Notes under the pieces: model-generated | The model's input: only the letters and a program-made list of their open reading frames with translations | Databases searched by the model: none | Told to the model about the DNA's origin: nothing | Made by a program: the position numbers and the translations under genes | Shown: one piece after another, positions 60,467-64,000 of the stretch | How the letters are laid out: each line of letters begins with the position of its first letter | How positions within the stretch are numbered: position 1 is the first letter of the stretch | Assembly: GCF_003351045.1 (NCBI RefSeq) | Contig: NZ_QQZY01000002.1 | Location: 556,001-620,000, forward strand | Reading direction: 5' to 3' | DNA length: 64,000 nt | DNA from: Gaiella occulta | GTDB taxonomy: Bacteria; Actinomycetota; Thermoleophilia; Gaiellales; Gaiellaceae

Positions 60467-61597
60467 GTGCCAGGGAGGGTCACCGACCTCATCCACCGCC
60501 ACGGCGACGCGATCCTCGCCGTCGGCCTGGTCGCCCTGATGATCGTCCAGGTCTGGTCGCTCGACGTCTCCAGGCCCGACAAGCTCGCCACCACGGCCGG
60601 CGCGCTGGCCCTGCTGGTGCCGCTCGCCCGCCGCGTTCGCGTGCCGATCACCCTGATGGCTGTCCTCGCCGCTGTCGGGCTCTTGGGACAATGGCTACCC
60701 AAGCGCGTGCTCGACGTCGAGGCGTTCGGCCTGATCGTGCTCCTCGTCGTCTACAACGGGGCCGCGCATACCTCAGGCCGCCGTGCGTGGTCGGCCGGGG
60801 CGATGACGACCGCTTTCGGGCTCACAGTGCTGGTGACCGACCCCGACGGCGTGACGTTCGGGGGCGTCATCTTCTTCACCCTGCTCTTCGGTGCGCCCTG
60901 GCTCGCCGGCTACGTCGTGCAACGCCGCCGGGTGAGCGAGGCGCGCATGCGCTGGGAGCGCGACGCCGCCGAGGCGGCGATCGTCGACGAGCGGGCGCGC
61001 ATCGCACGCGAGCTGCACGATGTCGTCGCCCATGCGATCAGCGTGATCGTGCTGCAGGCGCGCGGCGGCCGGCGGCTGCTCGACTCCGAGCCCGGCGAGA
61101 CGCGCGGCGCACTCGACACCATCGAGCACACCGGGCAGCAGGCGCTCGTCGAGATGCGCCGCCTCGTCGGCCTTCTGCGGGAGAGCGACGAGGAGCTCGC
61201 GCTCGCCCCTCAGCCGAGCCTCTCGCGGCTCGACGCGCTCGTCGACCAGGTTCGTGTCGCCGGTCTACCCGTCGAGCTGGTCGTCGAGGGCACGCCTGTC
61301 GATCTACCTCCGGGCGTCGACCTCTCCGCGTACCGGATCGTCCAGGAGGCGCTGACGAACGCGCTCAAGCACGCGGGCCCGGCACGAGCGCGCGTCATCC
61401 TGCGCTACGAGCAGGACCGACTGGAGGTCGACGTCGCCGACGACGGCGCTGGAACGACGAACGGCGACGCCGGCGGTCACGGCCTTGTCGGGATCCGCGA
61501 GCGGGTCTCCGTCTACGGGGGCGAGCTCGAAGCAGGGCCCCGCGCAGGCGGCGGCTACGCGGTGTGCGCACGTCTGCCGTACGCGAGCAAGCGATGA
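60467..61597 (+). CDS. Sensor histidine kinase (HisKA_3/NarL-type partner)
   Basis: A 376-residue membrane kinase. Five or so hydrophobic segments (about residues 12-145) are followed by a coiled-coil linker, the HisKA_3 box ERARIARELHDVVAHAI near 177 with the phosphorylated His, and the ATPase domain with EALTNALKHA near 290 and GGHGLVGIRERV near 335. The GTG at 60467 is preferred; an ATG at 60431 gives 12 more residues. Coupled by ATGA to its response regulator. Confidence 0.9.
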   Translation: MPGRVTDLIHRHGDAILAVGLVALMIVQVWSLDVSRPDKLATTAGALALLVPLARRVRVPITLMAVLAAVGLLGQWLPKRVLDVEAFGLIVLLVVYNGAAHTSGRRAWSAGAMTTAFGLTVLVTDPDGVTFGGVIFFTLLFGAPWLAGYVVQRRRVSEARMRWERDAAEAAIVDERARIARELHDVVAHAISVIVLQARGGRRLLDSEPGETRGALDTIEHTGQQALVEMRRLVGLLRESDEELALAPQPSLSRLDALVDQVRVAGLPVELVVEGTPVDLPPGVDLSAYRIVQEALTNALKHAGPARARVILRYEQDRLEVDVADDGAGTTNGDAGGHGLVGIRERVSVYGGELEAGPRAGGGYAVCARLPYASKR

Positions 61598-62250
61598 TCC
61601 GCGTCCTCCTCGCCGACGACCAGTCGCTCGTCCGGGCCGGGTTCCGGATGATCCTCAAGGCCGAGCCCGGGATCAAGGTGGCCGGCGAGGCGGACGACGG
61701 CGTCGAGGCGGTGGCGCTGGCGCGCCAGCTCCGGCCTGATGTGGTGCTGATGGACATCCGGATGCCGCTGCTCGACGGCATCGAGGCGACACGACAGGTC
61801 GTCGTCGACGAGACGAGCCCACGCGTGCTCGTGCTGACGACGTTCGATCTCGACGAGTACGTCTACGGGGCGCTGAGGGCGGGCGCCAGCGGATTCCTGC
61901 TCAAGGACGCTCCCGAGCAGCAGCTCGTCTCGGCGATCCGCGTGATCGCAACCGGCGGCTCCCTGTTCGCGCCGTCGGTCACCCGCCGGCTGATCGAGGA
62001 GTTCGCACGGCGCAACGGGCCGCCGTTGCGACCACCCACGCTCGAGACGCTGACGGCGCGCGAGGTCGACGTCCTCCGCCTCGTCGCCCGTGGCTCGACG
62101 AACGCCGAGATCGCCGCAGAGCTCGTCGTCAGCGAGCACACGGTGAAGACGCACGTCGCCCACCTCCTGCGGAAGCTCGACCTGCGCGACCGCACCCAGG
62201 CGGTTGTGGTCGCCTACGAGTCGGGCCTCGTGCGACCGGGCGACCGGTAG
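61594..62250 (+). CDS. LuxR/NarL-family response regulator
   Basis: A 218-residue regulator. The receiver domain (1-120) has the acidic pair DD at residues 8-9, the phosphorylated Asp in VVLMDIRMP near 54, Thr in TTFD near 82 and Lys in LLKDAPE near 104. The C-terminal LuxR helix-turn-helix is LTAREVDVLRLVARGSTNAE near 151. It is the partner of the kinase upstream; the signal is unknown. Confidence 0.95.
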   Translation: MIRVLLADDQSLVRAGFRMILKAEPGIKVAGEADDGVEAVALARQLRPDVVLMDIRMPLLDGIEATRQVVVDETSPRVLVLTTFDLDEYVYGALRAGASGFLLKDAPEQQLVSAIRVIATGGSLFAPSVTRRLIEEFARRNGPPLRPPTLETLTAREVDVLRLVARGSTNAEIAAELVVSEHTVKTHVAHLLRKLDLRDRTQAVVVAYESGLVRPGDR

Positions 62251-62465
62251 CGCTCGATCATCGCAACGAATCGCCGCTCGAGGTCGGCTCTGTGCGCCCT
62301 CATCGTTCGACGCTCTTCTGCGCTCGTCTGCAACCAGGTCTTCTCGGCGCAGAGGCGTCGCACCTTGCGTCCGAGAACGTCGTCGTCGGCGCGGCAGTCG
62401 GGAAACGCGGGCAACCGCCGGGTTGGGCCGTCGCCTGCCGCAACCTCGTGCTGCCCTCCGCTCAC
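62214..62465 (-). CDS. Possible small hypothetical protein (83 aa)
   Basis: A minus-strand frame in the gap between the response regulator and the MFS gene, overlapping the regulator's 3' end by 37 nt. The part AEKTWLQTSAEERRTMRAHRADLERRFVAMIERY looks like an ordered helix. Its neighbours give no hint of function. If it is not real, 62251-62484 contains nothing I can identify. Confidence 0.3.
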   Translation of the reverse strand: MSGGQHEVAAGDGPTRRLPAFPDCRADDDVLGRKVRRLCAEKTWLQTSAEERRTMRAHRADLERRFVAMIERYRSPGRTRPDS

Positions 62466-62484
62466 GCCCGCCGCAAGACGCCGC

Positions 62485-63723
62485 TCAGGACACGGCCGAC
62501 ACAGCCGGCCGCAGCTCGTCGAGCCGGTCGACGCGCGCCAGTGCCGGGAAGAAGCGCGTCCAGCCGACGGCGATCGCGACGGTGAGCACGCCGCCGACGA
62601 CGACGGCGGGCACGGCGCCGACGAGCGCGGCCGCGAGCCCGGACTCGAACGCGCCGAGCTCGTTCGACGCGCTGATGAAGACCATCTCGACGGCGTTGAC
62701 GCGTCCGCGCAGCTCGTCGGGGGTGACGAGCGGCAGGATCGTCTGCCGCAGCACGACGCTCACCATGTCGACGGCGCCGCCGGCGGCGAGCGCGAGCAGC
62801 GAGAGCCAGATCGACGTCGACAGGCCGAAGACCACGATCGAGACGCCGTAGAGCGCGACGACCGTGAGCAGCGTGCGGCCCGCCCGCTCCCGCACCGGGC
62901 GGCGCGTGAGCACGATCGCGGCGAGGAGCGCGCCCGCGGCGGGCGCCGCGCGAAGGATGCCGAGGCCCGCGGGACCGACGCCGAGGATGTCCTTCGCGAA
63001 CACCGGCAGGAGCGCCACGGCCCCGCCGAACAGCACCGCGAAGAGGTCGAGAGAGATCGCGCCGAGCAGGACGGGCGTGCGGCGAACGAGGCGAACGCCG
63101 CCGAGCAGGCTCGCGAGATCCGGCGCCGCTCCGCCGGCGGGGTCGCGCCCGGCGCGCAGGAGAAGCGTCGCCGCCAGAGCGACGACGGAGAGCGCGGCCG
63201 AGACGCCGTACACGAGATCGGCTCGCAGCGCGAAGAGCAGGCCGCCGAGTGCCGGGCCTCCGATCACCGAGGCCTGGAAGACGACGGATCGCTGCGCCAG
63301 GGCCCGCACGAGCACCTCACGCGGCACGAGCGACGGCGTCAGCGCCCGCGAAGCCGGCGAGCCGAGCGACGCCGCGACGCCGGTTGCGAACGCGAGCAGG
63401 AAGAACGGCCATGTCCGGTCGGCGCCCGCGCGCGTGACGGCGAGCAGCCCGACGGCCACGGCCGCCTCCAGCGCGATCGCGAGCGCGAGGAGCGTGCGAC
63501 GGGGGAAGCGGTCGGCGAGGTGCCCGGCGGGCAGCGCGAGCAGCGGCAGCGGGATGAACATCGCGAGCCCCACGAGCCCGAGGTCGAGCGGGTCGCCGTG
63601 CACGGCGTACACCTGCCAGCCGACGGCGACGAAGGACATCTCGAGCGCGAACCCCGACGCGAGCATGACGCCGAGGAAGAGGACGAAATCACGGTGCCGG
63701 AGCGGTGAGTCGACTGCCCGCAC
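62485..63723 (-). CDS. MFS transporter (EntS-type)
   Basis: A 412-residue transporter with about twelve hydrophobic segments. The loop PAGHLADRFPRRTLLALA near residue 66 is the MFS signature between helices 2 and 3. The C-terminal half has the matching repeat. MFS_3/EntS-type members export siderophores or macrolides. GTG start. The substrate is not evident. Confidence 0.9.
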   Translation of the reverse strand: MRAVDSPLRHRDFVLFLGVMLASGFALEMSFVAVGWQVYAVHGDPLDLGLVGLAMFIPLPLLALPAGHLADRFPRRTLLALAIALEAAVAVGLLAVTRAGADRTWPFFLLAFATGVAASLGSPASRALTPSLVPREVLVRALAQRSVVFQASVIGGPALGGLLFALRADLVYGVSAALSVVALAATLLLRAGRDPAGGAAPDLASLLGGVRLVRRTPVLLGAISLDLFAVLFGGAVALLPVFAKDILGVGPAGLGILRAAPAAGALLAAIVLTRRPVRERAGRTLLTVVALYGVSIVVFGLSTSIWLSLLALAAGGAVDMVSVVLRQTILPLVTPDELRGRVNAVEMVFISASNELGAFESGLAAALVGAVPAVVVGGVLTVAIAVGWTRFFPALARVDRLDELRPAVSAVS

Positions 63724-63740
63724 CGTCGCATGGGGCGGCG

Positions 63741-64000
63741 CTACGCCGCCTCCCCGTTCTCGTCCACGTGCTCCGGCGCCGACAGGAACTCCACTTCGAG
63801 ACGCTGGATGCGCGAGCCCTCCACCTCTCTGACGGTGAATCGCAGCCCGTCCGAGCGCACCTCGTCGCCCGGCTCGGCGGCACGACCGAGCAGGTCGAAC
63901 ACGTAGCCGGCGACCGTGTGGTAGTCCTCGTGCTCGAGCGCCGTCCCGAACTCCTCGTTGAAGTCGTCGATCGGGAAGGTGCCGTCGATGCGGATCGTCG
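63741..64000 (-). CDS. CorC/HlyC-type protein, C-terminal domain (5' end outside window)
   Basis: The last 86 residues are visible, ending at a TAG at 63741. The text TIRIDGTFPIDDFNEEFG, then YHTVAGYVFDLLGR and FTVREVEGSRIQRLEVEF, is the CorC_HlyC domain that ends CBS-domain proteins of the DUF21 class, linked to magnesium or cobalt efflux. The CBS and membrane parts would lie beyond the right edge. Confidence 0.85.
   Translation of the reverse strand, partial: TIRIDGTFPIDDFNEEFGTALEHEDYHTVAGYVFDLLGRAAEPGDEVRSDGLRFTVREVEGSRIQRLEVEFLSAPEHVDENGEAA

Noticed and set aside
62365-63708. Long open frame on the + strand opposite the MFS gene
   Set aside because: Highly charged Arg/Glu/Asp repeats typical of antisense translation of a membrane protein gene. 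The minus strand gives a clear MFS protein.

Overview
High-GC actinobacterial DNA, most like a soil Actinomycetota of the class Thermoleophilia (inference). The reasons are about 70% GC, many GTG starts, long runs of genes joined by ATGA/GTGA overlaps, a clpS-DUF2017 pair, CtaG proteins, cox-type maturation genes and many promoters whose -10 box sits only 6-8 nt before the start codon. No tRNA, rRNA, CRISPR array, integrase or transposase gene was seen.

Layout. 1-4.8 kb: edge of a cupredoxin-like gene, then sugar/polyol catabolism (two Gfo/Idh/MocA oxidoreductases, an SDR, xylulokinase). 4.8-9.5 kb: a xylose-type sugar ABC importer (permease, ATPase, binding protein) behind a ROK/XylR-type repressor with a putative xyl-like operator. 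9.7-14.2 kb: ROK sugar kinase, nitroreductase, small genes, an EamA exporter with a GntR regulator, and a second GntR regulator. 14.3-17.6 kb: glyoxylate shunt (isocitrate lyase, two small Cys-rich proteins, malate synthase) with a cluster of GGATCCGA operators. 17.7-18.5 kb: VapBC. 18.6-23.8 kb: quinone oxidoreductase, amidase, aldehyde dehydrogenase, cupin, ClpS and DUF2017. 23.8-24.9 kb: a gene graveyard with three broken genes and a 29-nt palindrome.

25-45.8 kb holds the most interesting block: a GntR regulator and two converging operons. The rightward operon has an ABC importer, two deaminase-like amidohydrolases and a RibD-like reductase. The leftward operon has 14 tightly packed genes: aldehyde dehydrogenase, two SDRs, a hydroxypyruvate-isomerase-like protein, E1 alpha and beta, a lone lipoyl domain, a tautomerase, an isochorismatase-VOC fusion, an M24 hydrolase, an enolase-superfamily enzyme, an opine dehydrogenase-like protein, a DpaA-like protein and a hydantoinase. 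Both carry the same operator-like motif. The order deaminase, reductase, cyclic amidohydrolase, carbamoylase parallels reductive pyrimidine breakdown, so I infer an undescribed route for a pyrimidine-, hydantoin- or creatinine-like nitrogen heterocycle.

45.7-52.7 kb: SDR, maturation genes for a molybdenum hydroxylase (XdhC pieces, CoxE-like, CoxD/MoxR-like) without the enzyme, tandem CtaG proteins, an epimerase and an ABM monooxygenase-like protein. 52.7-59.5 kb: GntR regulator, FAH-family hydrolase and glycolate oxidase glcDEF, linked by the operator ATCGATNATCGAT, which also occurs at 22.55 kb. The 3' end of glcF is followed by a 1.4-kb islet (XRE regulator and two nucleotidyltransferases) and then by a second, nearly identical 191-bp copy of the glcF tail. 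59.5-64 kb: cupredoxin-like protein, two-component system, MFS exporter and the 3' end of a CorC-type gene.
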